Positions 1-8,015 of a stretch of DNA of 64,000 nt are shown piece by piece; positions within the stretch are counted from its first letter, which is position 1; the number at the start of each line of letters is the position of its first letter. The notes under the pieces were generated by a model that was given only the letters and a program-made list of their open reading frames with translations, was not told where the DNA came from and searched no databases. The stretch comes from Acuticoccus kalidii. GTDB taxonomy: Bacteria > Pseudomonadota > Alphaproteobacteria > Rhizobiales > Amorphaceae. The position numbers were made by a program, and so were the translations under genes. The DNA lies in NCBI RefSeq assembly GCF_021556395.1, contig NZ_JAKGCS010000010.1:222873-286872 (forward strand), in the 5' to 3' direction.

Positions 1-1634
1 CCTCCTCGTTGCCGTCGACGATTTCGTATCCGCTGATGCCGCGATTGTCCGACGCGGAGACCGTGCCGATCACATATCCGGCCGCCTCGTTCTCGTCGAA
101 GGCGAAGGTCTGGTCGGTGATGACGGGGGTCACCTCGGAGGGGAAGGAGGCGGCGCCGTAGACGAGATAGACTCCGCCGTCGCGCTTGCTCGTTGACCAC
201 GTCGGGGCCGCATTGCTGATCAAAATGTCGTCGAAGCCGTCGCCGTTGACGTCACCGGCGGAGGTGACCATGGCGCCTGTCGTGGCGCCTTCGCTCGGGC
301 CTTCGAGGACGATGCCGTTGATCCCGTCGATCTCGGAAATATCGAAGACCGCGGGGAAGCCGCCATCGGTGCCGAAAATCACGTAGGCCGCGCCGCTATT
401 GCGGCCGTTGATCGCCGTGCTCGGCGCCCCGATGATGATGTCGTCGAGGCCGTCGCCGTTGAAGTCCCCGGCGGAGGCGACGTTGAGTTCGGGCGGAGAG
501 CTTTCGTTGAGTGGCGTATCGGGCGCGGCGAAACCATCGATCATGAAGCCGTTCGTCCCGTCGACATCCTCGACGTTGAAGCGTGCGGGGAATCCGTCCG
601 TCGAGCCATAGATGACGAAGGCCCGTCCCGTCTCCGGGATTTCCAACAACCGGTTGCCGGGCGTGCCGACGATCATGTCGTCGATCCCGTCACCATTGAC
701 GTCGCCGAGCAACGCGCCGGTGTCGGTGGCGCCGAAGGCGGAGAAACCGTTCGTGCCGTCGAGCGTCCGAAGGTCGAAATCGGCGGGGAAGGGGGCGTCG
801 CTGCCGAAAACAACGTGAGTGACCCCATGGTACGAACCGTCGGGCGACCGGCCGCGCGGCGTCGTCATGAGGATGTCGTCGAACCCGTCGCCGTTGACGT
901 CTCGGCCGCCGGAGAGGATGGATCCCAGAAAGTGGCTGTCGTCGACCCCTGCGCTCGTGAAGCCGTTGCTCCCGTCGAACTCGCCGAATTTCAGACCCTG
1001 GGGGAAGCTGTCGCGCGTCCCGTAAACGAGGTCGACATAACCATGATACCCCTCGTTCATCCCACCGCTCGGGGTTCCGATGAGGACATCGTCGAGCCCG
1101 TCGCCGTCGAAGTCGCCGGCGGGGGAGAGGCCGAGTCCGGTATAGTCGTATTTGCCGCCGAGGAGCCTGAAAATGTAGGCGGGCGGATCGTCTATGAGGA
1201 GATTGATCTCCGACGGATACCCGTCGCTAGACCCCGGCACCAAATAAGCCATCCCGCTCGCATAGGCGCTTATGCTGGCGAGCGGGTGAGGCCAGGATGT
1301 CGGCGATGCCGTCACCGTTCACGTCGCCGGCGGCTGAAATGTAGAGGGTCTCCCACCCGTCGAAGACAATGGCTTCGGAGAGGGAAAGCGATCTGAGGTC
1401 GAGCGTCGAACCGAACCCGCCATCCTTGCCATAAACGACAAAGCCCAAATCGAGCCCGTTTCGGTCCGACTGATTGTATTTGTAGGTGATGGAAAAGTCG
1501 TCGATCCCGTCGCCGTTGACGTCGCCGAGGCCGGCGAGCGATTGGGCGGCGAAATCGGCATGTCCCGTCAAAAGTACGCCGTTGGTGCCGTCGAGTGCCG
1601 CGAGAGAAACCACGTGAGCCCCACAATCAGCCAC
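1..1634 (-). pseudogene. FG-GAP/cadherin-type surface protein, 5' part, apparently frameshifted
   Basis: The reverse strand encodes a series of FG-GAP (integrin-alpha-like, Ca-binding) blade motifs of the form GDVNGDGIDD, each followed about 30 residues later by a YLVYG/YVIFG strand. After the last blade there is a cadherin-like start (FDENEAAGYVIGTVSASD), and the protein then leaves the window. Such proteins are usually secreted or surface-bound. Translation from the GTG at 1634 stops at a TAG near 1228. From about 1285 down to base 1 the FG-GAP pattern continues in another frame, which stays open to the edge. Deleting one base of the G run at 1284-1286 joins the two parts into a normal blade (DILASPLASISAYASGMAYLV). 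I see no signal peptide after 1634, and a stop lies just upstream, so the N-terminus may also be damaged. A sequencing error is the main alternative to a real pseudogene. Confidence 0.7.
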
Positions 1635-1753
1635 ACGAGACAGGCCTCGTGCAGCCTAAAATTATGAAAAGAATACGCAAAGTTTATGAGGCAGCCGGCG
1701 CGGCGTTGCAATGATCCTCATTTGAGGGGGCCGAATTCCGGGTCGTTTGCCGC

Positions 1754-2689
1754 CTATCCGGCGAGCCAGAAGGGCGGGGAGCCGATGCGATCGGCGATAT
1801 GTTCCAGAAAGGCCTGGGTGCGCGGGGGAACGAGCTGACGGTGGGGCAGCACCGCATAGATGTTGTTCGTCTGGCACTGATAGTCCGGCAAGATCTCCAC
1901 CAGCGCCCCGGACGCGAGCTCCTTATAGACGTGGAAGCGATAGAAGTTGCCGATCCCGCAGCCCGACAGGCACGACAACTTTAAAAGGTTGCCGTTGTCG
2001 GAGGCGAGCTGGCCGCTCATCGGCATTGGTTTGACGATGCCCTTCTGCCGGATCATCCACGGATCCACCTCGCCGGAAATCAGGCTGACGATGCAGCGAT
2101 GGGCGGCGAGATCCTCCGGCGTCTGCGGCACGCCGTGCGCGTCGAGATAGCCGGGCGAGGCGCAAAAGACGCGCGGGTTCGCACAGAGCCGGCGCGAGGG
2201 GAACTTCGTCGGCAGCGTCTCGCGCAGGAGAATGGCAAGGTCGATCCGCTCGCGGATGAAGTCGGGCAGGGCGCTCGTCACGATGAGGTCGACGCTGAGG
2301 CCGGGATGATCGCCGAGGAGCGTGGGAAGCATCGGCGACAAGACGGCCGTCGCGAAAGACGGGGGGACGGTGATGCGCAAATGTCCGTCCATCGGCGCTG
2401 CGGGTGTGTCCCCCCGCGAGACGGCCTCGTCGAGCTCGAAGAGGATCGATTTGCACCGTTGATAGAAGCGCTCCCCCGCCTCGGTCACATTGGCGCGGCG
2501 GGTGTTGCGGTAGATGAGCGGATAGCCGAGATCGCGTTCCAACCCGACGACATGCTTGCTCACCGTCGAGGTCGCGAGACGCAACTGACGCGCGGCGACG
2601 GAGAAGCTCTTGGCCTCCACGACCGCAATATAACTGCGCAGTGAAGCAATACTCACCGAATCGAGTGGCTGGCCGCCGACACGTGCCAT
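1754..2689 (-). CDS. LysR-family transcriptional regulator
   Basis: This is a LysR-type regulator of 311 residues. It has an N-terminal winged helix-turn-helix (SLRSYIAVVEAKSFSVAARQ, then TSTVSKHVVGLERDLG) followed by a LysR substrate-binding domain (HLRITVPPSFA onward). It is transcribed divergently from the ABC importer starting at 2906 and is the natural candidate to control it. I chose the ATG at 2689 because GGAAGC lies a suitable distance upstream. A GTG at 2710 would add seven residues but has no clear ribosome site and would sit almost on the proposed operator. The effector is unknown. The subgroup (LRSYIAVVEAKSFS, LFELDEAVS) resembles the common proteobacterial regulators annotated as DsdC/GcvA-like. 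Confidence 0.9.
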   Translation of the reverse strand: MARVGGQPLDSVSIASLRSYIAVVEAKSFSVAARQLRLATSTVSKHVVGLERDLGYPLIYRNTRRANVTEAGERFYQRCKSILFELDEAVSRGDTPAAPMDGHLRITVPPSFATAVLSPMLPTLLGDHPGLSVDLIVTSALPDFIRERIDLAILLRETLPTKFPSRRLCANPRVFCASPGYLDAHGVPQTPEDLAAHRCIVSLISGEVDPWMIRQKGIVKPMPMSGQLASDNGNLLKLSCLSGCGIGNFYRFHVYKELASGALVEILPDYQCQTNNIYAVLPHRQLVPPRTQAFLEHIADRIGSPPFWLAG

Positions 2690-2712
2690 TGGACGCTTCC
2701 GATCGTTCACGA

Positions 2713-2732
2713 ATAGGAAAAAGAATTTCTAT
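2713..2732. promoter_or_regulatory. Candidate LysR operator (ATAG-N12-CTAT)
   Basis: The inverted repeat ATAGGAAA/ATTTCTAT (two mismatches between arms) lies in an AT-rich patch between the divergent LysR gene and the ABC operon. It contains the T-N11-A type spacing usual for LysR boxes. Position and symmetry support an autoregulatory and activating site. There is no other evidence. Confidence 0.4.
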
Positions 2733-2905
2733 CCTTTCGGTCATTGTCAATAGTTTGAGGGGGCCGTACCGTCGCGCCCATCAGGAGAGCGGCGTCGGCA
2801 GTGATGCTCCAGGTGCCCGTCATGGTCGCCGGGCGAACGTGGCGCGCTTCTGTAGAATGGCGCACTGAGACGCCGAGCCAAATGAAGCCTTCGGGAGGGG
2901 CTAAA

Positions 2906-3880
2906 ATGACGTTCCATCGTTTCGCGAAGATTCGACGCGCCACCGCCGGCGCGCTCGGCATCGCCTTCGTCGCGTTCGCCGCGCAAGGGGCCGCCGCGCA
3001 GGATTCGGTCGAGATCGGTCTCGCCACCAAGACCTGGTATCCCTCGGTGATCGCCGAGGCGGCCCTTCGGCAGGGTCTTTTTGAAAAGCAGGGTGTCGAC
3101 GCGACGCTCACGGTCTATCAGAGCGGCGCCGAGGCCTTCACCGCGATGGCCGCGGGAGCTGCCGATGTGGTGAGCACCGCGCCGAACGCCGTCGCGAGCG
3201 GTCGTCCGCGCGGCGTCAACTCCAAGATCATCGGCGAATCCGGTGACAACAATTTCGGCTGGCAGCTCATCGTGCCGACCGATTCTGACCTGAAGACGCT
3301 CGAGGATCTCGACGGCAAGACCGTCGGCATCACCTCCGCCGGCTCGCTGTCGGATGCGCTCGCCAAATGGGCGAAGAGCAAGGCGGGCGTCGAATTCAAC
3401 ACCATTCCGCTCGGCGGTGGCGGCCTCGTGCCGAACCTCCTCACCGGCAATGTCGACGCGGCGGTGATCTATTCTCCGCTCAGCTATCAGGTGATCAAGG
3501 ACGGCGACGGCGTGTCGATCTTCGATTTCGGCGCCCAGATGCCCGCCCACCTCAATGCCGGCTGGGCTGCGACCGACGCCATGATCGCCGACAATCCGGA
3601 GCTGATCCAAAAGACGGTGAACGCCCTTTATGAAGGCCTCGCCTACCTCCAGGACAATCCGGAAGAGGGGATCGCCCTCGTCGCCGAGATCAACGGCATC
3701 CCGGAAGAGATCGCCAAGGAAGAGTACGAGAACGTCATCAAGATGGCCTCGCGTGATGGCGTGATGACCCTCGAGGGCGCGGAAACGGCGCTCGAGTTCG
3801 CCCGCGCCGCCGGTTTCTCCGATCTCGCCCCGGCCGCCGACATCTTCACCGACGCCTTCACCCCGGCGCCGAAGAACTGA
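2906..3880 (+). CDS. ABC transporter substrate-binding protein (NMT1/SsuA-like)
   Basis: This is a periplasmic solute-binding protein of 324 residues. The first 30 or so residues form a signal peptide (basic RFAKIRR, hydrophobic core, AAA cleavage region). The body has the NMT1/THI5-SsuA fold: KTWYPSVIAEAALRQGLFEKQGVD, then the dimer-like second lobe with DLDGKTVGI. I chose the ATG at 2906 because GGGAGGGG precedes it; the ORF also runs 35 codons further up without a signal-like start. It is the first gene of an operon with two permeases and an ATPase. Family members bind sulfonates, taurine, nitrate, thiamine precursors or aromatic acids, and the ligand cannot be read from the sequence. Confidence 0.9.
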   Translation: MTFHRFAKIRRATAGALGIAFVAFAAQGAAAQDSVEIGLATKTWYPSVIAEAALRQGLFEKQGVDATLTVYQSGAEAFTAMAAGAADVVSTAPNAVASGRPRGVNSKIIGESGDNNFGWQLIVPTDSDLKTLEDLDGKTVGITSAGSLSDALAKWAKSKAGVEFNTIPLGGGGLVPNLLTGNVDAAVIYSPLSYQVIKDGDGVSIFDFGAQMPAHLNAGWAATDAMIADNPELIQKTVNALYEGLAYLQDNPEEGIALVAEINGIPEEIAKEEYENVIKMASRDGVMTLEGAETALEFARAAGFSDLAPAADIFTDAFTPAPKN

Positions 3881-3888
3881 ACCACGCC

Positions 3889-4644
3889 ATGCTGCGATTT
3901 CGCTCCATCTGGTTCGCGCGCCTCGCGATCATCCTCGCATTCTTCGCATTGTGGGAAATCGCACCGCGCGTCGGGCTCATGAACGAACGGCTCCTGCCGC
4001 CCTTGTCGGACGTGATCGCAGCGCTCATCGGCCTGCTCGGCTCGGCGAGCTTTTACCCGCATCTCGGAACGACGCTGTTTCAGACGCTTCTGGCGTTCCT
4101 GATCGCGGTGCCCGCGGGGGCGATTCTCGGCATTCTGATCGCCGAGAATCGCTTCGCGAGCGAGGTCTTCAAGCCGCTCGTCTTCTTCATCTTCTCGATC
4201 CCGAAATCGATCTTCCTGCCGATGTTCATCCTCGCCTTCGGGATCGGCCTCACCCAGAAGGTCGCCTTCGGCGTCTTCTCCACGATCTTCATCGTGATGA
4301 TGACGGCCTTCGCGGCGATCGCCTCGGTGAAGGAAGAGCACCTGCGCGTCGCCCGCTCCTATGGCGCGTCGACGATGCAGGTCGTCCTCCGCGTCTATCT
4401 GCCGAGCATGACGCCGGTTCTCCTCGAAGCGGTGCGGCTCGCCATGATCTTCAACTTCACCGGCATTCTGCTGGCCGAGATGTATGCCTCGCGGCGTGGT
4501 CTCGGCAATCTGATCGGCACCTGGGGCATGAGCTTCCAGCTTGATCAGCTGCTTGCCGCCATCATCCTGATTTCCGGACTGTCCATCGTGTTCAACGAGA
4601 CCATTCGTGCTCTCGAGCTGCGCCTAGAGCATTGGAGGGGTTGA
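3889..4644 (+). CDS. ABC transporter permease (BPD type 1), first of two
   Basis: This inner-membrane permease of 251 residues has about six predicted helices. The EAA-type cytoplasmic loop reads VARSYGASTMQVVLRVYLPSMTPVLLEAVRLA. It belongs to the SsuC/TauC-like family. It starts eight bases after the stop of the binding protein and is followed at once by the ATPase. A second, different permease follows the ATPase, so the channel is probably a heterodimer rather than the usual SsuC homodimer. Confidence 0.92.
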   Translation: MLRFRSIWFARLAIILAFFALWEIAPRVGLMNERLLPPLSDVIAALIGLLGSASFYPHLGTTLFQTLLAFLIAVPAGAILGILIAENRFASEVFKPLVFFIFSIPKSIFLPMFILAFGIGLTQKVAFGVFSTIFIVMMTAFAAIASVKEEHLRVARSYGASTMQVVLRVYLPSMTPVLLEAVRLAMIFNFTGILLAEMYASRRGLGNLIGTWGMSFQLDQLLAAIILISGLSIVFNETIRALELRLEHWRG

Positions 4645-4646
4645 GA

Positions 4647-5420
4647 ATGCCGGCTGCCACCGACGGCACCGTTGCCGTCTCATCCCTCAGCCACACCTAC
4701 GGCGCCGAGAGCGGTGAGGGCACGCTCGCCCTCCAAGACATCGACTTTTCCGTCGCGAAGGGACGCTTCGTCTCGATCGTCGGCCCGTCGGGCTGCGGCA
4801 AGTCCTCGCTCCTGATGATGCTCGCCGGTCTGCGCCATCCGACGAGCGGGGAAATCCTGTGCGGCGGCGCACCGGTCAAGAAGCCGGATCCCGAGCGGAT
4901 CGGCGTCGTCTTCCAGGAGGCGAGCCTCTTTCCGTGGCTGTCGGCCCGCAAGAATGTGGAGTTTCCGCTCTCCTTGCGCGGCGTGCCGCAGAAGGTCCGT
5001 ACCGAGAAGGCGCTGCATGCGCTCGAACTCGTCGGCCTCAAGGATTTCGCCGAACGGCTGCCGCACGAGCTGTCGGGCGGCATGAAGCAGCGCGTCTCGA
5101 TCGCGCGCGGCCTCGTCCAGGATCCGCAGATCCTGATGATGGACGAGCCGTTCGCCGCGCTCGACGAGCAGACCCGCTTTTCGATGGGCGACGAGCTCCT
5201 GCGGATCTGGGACGAGACGCACAAGACGATCCTGTTCGTCACGCACAGTCTCAGCGAAGCGCTCTACCTCTCCGACGAGGTGCTTGTGATGTCTGCCCGT
5301 CCCGGCCGGATCATCGATCGGATCGAGGTGGACCTGCCGCGGCCGCGCACGTTCGAGGTTATGTCGAGCCCCCGCTTCGTCGAGCTGCGCGAGCGGATCT
5401 GGCAGCAGATCAGGCACTGA
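4647..5420 (+). CDS. ABC transporter ATP-binding protein (SsuB/TauB-like)
   Basis: This cytoplasmic ATPase of 257 residues energises the importer. It has Walker A GPSGCGKSS near residue 46, a Q-loop in VVFQEASLFPW, the signature LSGGMKQR, Walker B ILMMDEPF and the switch histidine in FVTHSLSEAL. I chose the ATG at 4647, which follows a GAGGGG Shine-Dalgarno sequence and sits two bases after the permease stop. An in-frame TTG at 4632 is less likely. There is no C-terminal regulatory domain. Confidence 0.94.
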   Translation: MPAATDGTVAVSSLSHTYGAESGEGTLALQDIDFSVAKGRFVSIVGPSGCGKSSLLMMLAGLRHPTSGEILCGGAPVKKPDPERIGVVFQEASLFPWLSARKNVEFPLSLRGVPQKVRTEKALHALELVGLKDFAERLPHELSGGMKQRVSIARGLVQDPQILMMDEPFAALDEQTRFSMGDELLRIWDETHKTILFVTHSLSEALYLSDEVLVMSARPGRIIDRIEVDLPRPRTFEVMSSPRFVELRERIWQQIRH

Positions 5421-5421
5421 T

Positions 5422-6201
5422 ATGCGCATGACGCCCGCCCACGTACGCTGGCTGCTCCTCCTCGTCCTTCTGGTCCTGTGGGAGGCCTTGCCGCGCGCCG
5501 GTGTCGTTCCGACACTGTTCCTGCCGACATTGTCCGGCTCGCTCCTCGCCCTGTGGCAGGACAAGGCGGAGTATTTCGCGAACCTCCTCGTCACGCTCAA
5601 CGAAGTCCTGATCGCGCTCATTTTCGCGTGCGGGGGCGGCGTGCTCCTCGGCCTCGTCATCGGAGCGTCGGGCGTGATGCGGCGCCTCATGCTGCCGCTC
5701 GCCTCGAGCCTCTTTGCGGTGCCGTTGGTTGTGCTCTATCCGCTGTTCACCGCCTGGTTCGGGATCGGCTCGGAATCGAAGATCGTGTTCGCGAGCGTCT
5801 ACGGTCTCTTGCCGACCCTTCTCGGCACCGCCGCCGGCGTTCAGACGATCGACCACCACCTCGTGACGGTCGCCGCCAGTATGGGCGCGAACCGGCGCCA
5901 GCAGATCCTGCGCGTCTATGTCCCGGCGACCATTCCGACGGTGCTCGCCGCGCTGCGTATCGGCGGCGCGCTCGTGATCGTGGGCGTCGTCGTCGCCGAA
6001 ATGCTGACCTCGTCGGCGGGGATCGGCTTCCTCATTTCGCGCTACCGCACGCTCCTCGACAGCGAGAACGTGTTCGCCGCGATCCTTCTCGTCCTCTTTC
6101 TCGCCATCGCCTTCGACGCGATCGTCCAGTTTGTGGAACGCCGCACCGCAGGTTGGCAGCGCAGCGGCCAAGGGACGGGCGACGGGGCGTCGTTCGCCTG
6201 A
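5422..6201 (+). CDS. ABC transporter permease (BPD type 1), second of two
   Basis: This second inner-membrane permease of 259 residues has the EAA loop VAASMGANRRQQILRVYVPATIPTVLAALRIG. It starts one base after the ATPase stop, so the two are translationally coupled. It is clearly related to the permease at 3889 but divergent from it, which suggests an asymmetric translocation pore. Confidence 0.92.
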   Translation: MRMTPAHVRWLLLLVLLVLWEALPRAGVVPTLFLPTLSGSLLALWQDKAEYFANLLVTLNEVLIALIFACGGGVLLGLVIGASGVMRRLMLPLASSLFAVPLVVLYPLFTAWFGIGSESKIVFASVYGLLPTLLGTAAGVQTIDHHLVTVAASMGANRRQQILRVYVPATIPTVLAALRIGGALVIVGVVVAEMLTSSAGIGFLISRYRTLLDSENVFAAILLVLFLAIAFDAIVQFVERRTAGWQRSGQGTGDGASFA

Positions 6202-6224
6202 CCGGCGGCAACGGAGGTTGACCC

Positions 6225-6872
6225 ATGAAGATCACACTGACCTTCGACAACGGCCCAGACCCCGAGGTGACGCCCGAGGTGCTTTCCGTGCTCAAGGCGC
6301 GCGGCCTCCTCGCCACCTTCTTCGTGCTCGGCGACAAGCTGCGCGATCCGGCGCGCCGTGCGGCGTGTGAGCGGGCGCACGGGGAGGGGCACTGGATCGG
6401 CAACCACACCTTCAACCATCTCGTCCCGCTCGGACTGTCGTCCCAGCCGGACATCTCGACCCGTGAGATCGCCCGCACCGAGGCGCTGATCGGCGACCTT
6501 GCCCATCCCGACAAGTTGTTCCGCCCGTTCGGCGGCGGCGGCAATCTCGGCGACAGCCTGCTCGACGGGCCCGCCTTCGAATTTCTCCAGCGCGAGCGTT
6601 ACACGCTCGTCCTGTGGAACGCGGTGCCGGGGGATTGGGCCTATCCCGATACCTGGGTCGATCGCGCGCTCGATGCGTGCCGCGAAAACGATTGGACGGC
6701 GCTCGTGCTCCACGATCTGCCGACCGGGGCGATGGCGCATCTCGACGCCTTCATCGCCCGCGCCGCCGACGAGGGTGCGACCTTCGTTCAAGACCTACCA
6801 CCGGATGTCGTCCCGATGCGGCGCGGCGAAATCGTCGGCCCGGTACGGCAATACGTGAACGCCGCGGCCTAG
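6225..6872 (+). CDS. Polysaccharide deacetylase-family (NodB fold) hydrolase
   Basis: This protein of 215 residues has the NodB motif order: LTFDNGPD near residue 5 (the Asp/Asp of motif 1), and the metal-binding H-x3-H in GNHTFNH. A later FRPFGGGGNL element replaces the usual RxPY of motif 3, and VLHD is near the end. It is shorter than most chitin or peptidoglycan deacetylases and has no signal peptide, so it probably acts in the cytoplasm on a small amide. It begins 23 bases after the second permease and belongs to that operon. An allantoinase/PuuE-like small-molecule amidase is as likely as a polysaccharide enzyme. Confidence 0.8.
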   Translation: MKITLTFDNGPDPEVTPEVLSVLKARGLLATFFVLGDKLRDPARRAACERAHGEGHWIGNHTFNHLVPLGLSSQPDISTREIARTEALIGDLAHPDKLFRPFGGGGNLGDSLLDGPAFEFLQRERYTLVLWNAVPGDWAYPDTWVDRALDACRENDWTALVLHDLPTGAMAHLDAFIARAADEGATFVQDLPPDVVPMRRGEIVGPVRQYVNAAA

Positions 6873-6968
6873 CGGCATTTCCATCGCGAGGACGGCCGAG
6901 CCGGCGCGCCATCGCGCGCCGCAAGGTGATCCCTCGTGCGCAACACCAAGAGTCCAAGGAGCGACCAG

Positions 6969-7997
6969 ATGTACGATAAGCTTTTCCCGACCACTCTCGT
7001 CGGAAGCTACCCGCAACCGGCTTGGCTCGTCGATCACAGCAAGCTGCGGGGTAAGACGCCGCCCCGCGTTCGCGACATGTCGCTCTGGAAGGTCGACGAG
7101 GCCGATCTCGTCGAAGCGCAGGACGCGGCGACGCTCGCCGCCGTGCAGGATCAGGAAGACGTCGGCCTCGACATCGTGACCGACGGCGAGATCCGCCGCG
7201 AGAGCTATTCCAACCACCTTGCGACCGCGCTCGATGGTGTCGACCTTCTCGTTCCTGGCACGCGCACCGACCGGACGGGCCGCACCATCGAAGTGCCGCG
7301 CGTCACCGGCCCGATCGCCCGCCGCGAGAAGGTGATGGCGCGCGACGCGGCATTTCTGCGCAAGGCCACCAAGCGCCTCACCAAGATGACGCTGCCCGGC
7401 CCGTTCACCATGACGATGCAGGCCAACAACGAATATTATGACGACGAGGAAGCGCTCGCGATGGCTTATGCGGACGTGATCCGCGAGGAGGTCGCCGACG
7501 TCTTCGCCGCCGGGATCGACATCGTCCAGCTCGACGAACCCTATATGCAGGCCAATCCCGAGAAGGCGAAGCAGTTCGCCGTGAAGGCGATCAACCGCGC
7601 GCTCGAAGGGGTGAAGGGCCGGACCGCGATCCACATGTGTTTCGGCTACGCCTATATCGTCGAGGACAAGCCGGCGGGGTACGCGTTCCTCCGCGAACTC
7701 GAGGACTGTGCGGCCGACGAAATCTCGATCGAGGTCGCCCAGCCGAAGCTCGACCTTTCCATCATCGACGGGATGAAGAAGAGCTTCCTCATCGGCACGC
7801 TGGACCTTGCCCGCAAAGATGCCGAGAGCGCCGACGAGGTCGCCGCGACGCTGCGCACCGCCGCCCAGCACATCACGCCGAAGCAGATCATCGCGGCGCC
7901 GGATTGCGGGCTGAAATATGTCCCGCGCGAGCTCGGGCTCGCCAAGCTCGCCGCTCTTGTCGATGGCGCCGCGAGGGTTCGGGCCGAGTTCGGCTGA
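6969..7997 (+). CDS. Core MetE-like zinc methyltransferase
   Basis: This protein of 342 residues matches only the C-terminal catalytic barrel of cobalamin-independent methionine synthase. The zinc ligands are visible: H222 and C224 (IHMCFGY), E255 (ISIEV) and C313 (PDCGLK), plus the LDEPYMQ strand. The N-terminal folate-binding half of MetE is missing. Stand-alone members include core-MetE methionine synthases that use non-folate methyl donors, and epoxyalkane:coenzyme M transferase. I chose the ATG at 6969 because AAGGAG precedes it. It sits 96 bases after the deacetylase, on the same strand as the importer, which suggests transfer of a methyl or alkyl group from an imported compound. The substrate is inferred, not seen. 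Confidence 0.85.
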   Translation: MYDKLFPTTLVGSYPQPAWLVDHSKLRGKTPPRVRDMSLWKVDEADLVEAQDAATLAAVQDQEDVGLDIVTDGEIRRESYSNHLATALDGVDLLVPGTRTDRTGRTIEVPRVTGPIARREKVMARDAAFLRKATKRLTKMTLPGPFTMTMQANNEYYDDEEALAMAYADVIREEVADVFAAGIDIVQLDEPYMQANPEKAKQFAVKAINRALEGVKGRTAIHMCFGYAYIVEDKPAGYAFLRELEDCAADEISIEVAQPKLDLSIIDGMKKSFLIGTLDLARKDAESADEVAATLRTAAQHITPKQIIAAPDCGLKYVPRELGLAKLAALVDGAARVRAEFG

Positions 7998-8015
7998 TCC
8001 CAGCGGGGGCGCGGC

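Noticed and set aside
815..1396. Plus-strand open frame of 193 codons
   Set aside because: It is the complement of the FG-GAP repeats on the other strand; the GACGTCAACGG-type motif recurs with the repeat period of the true gene.
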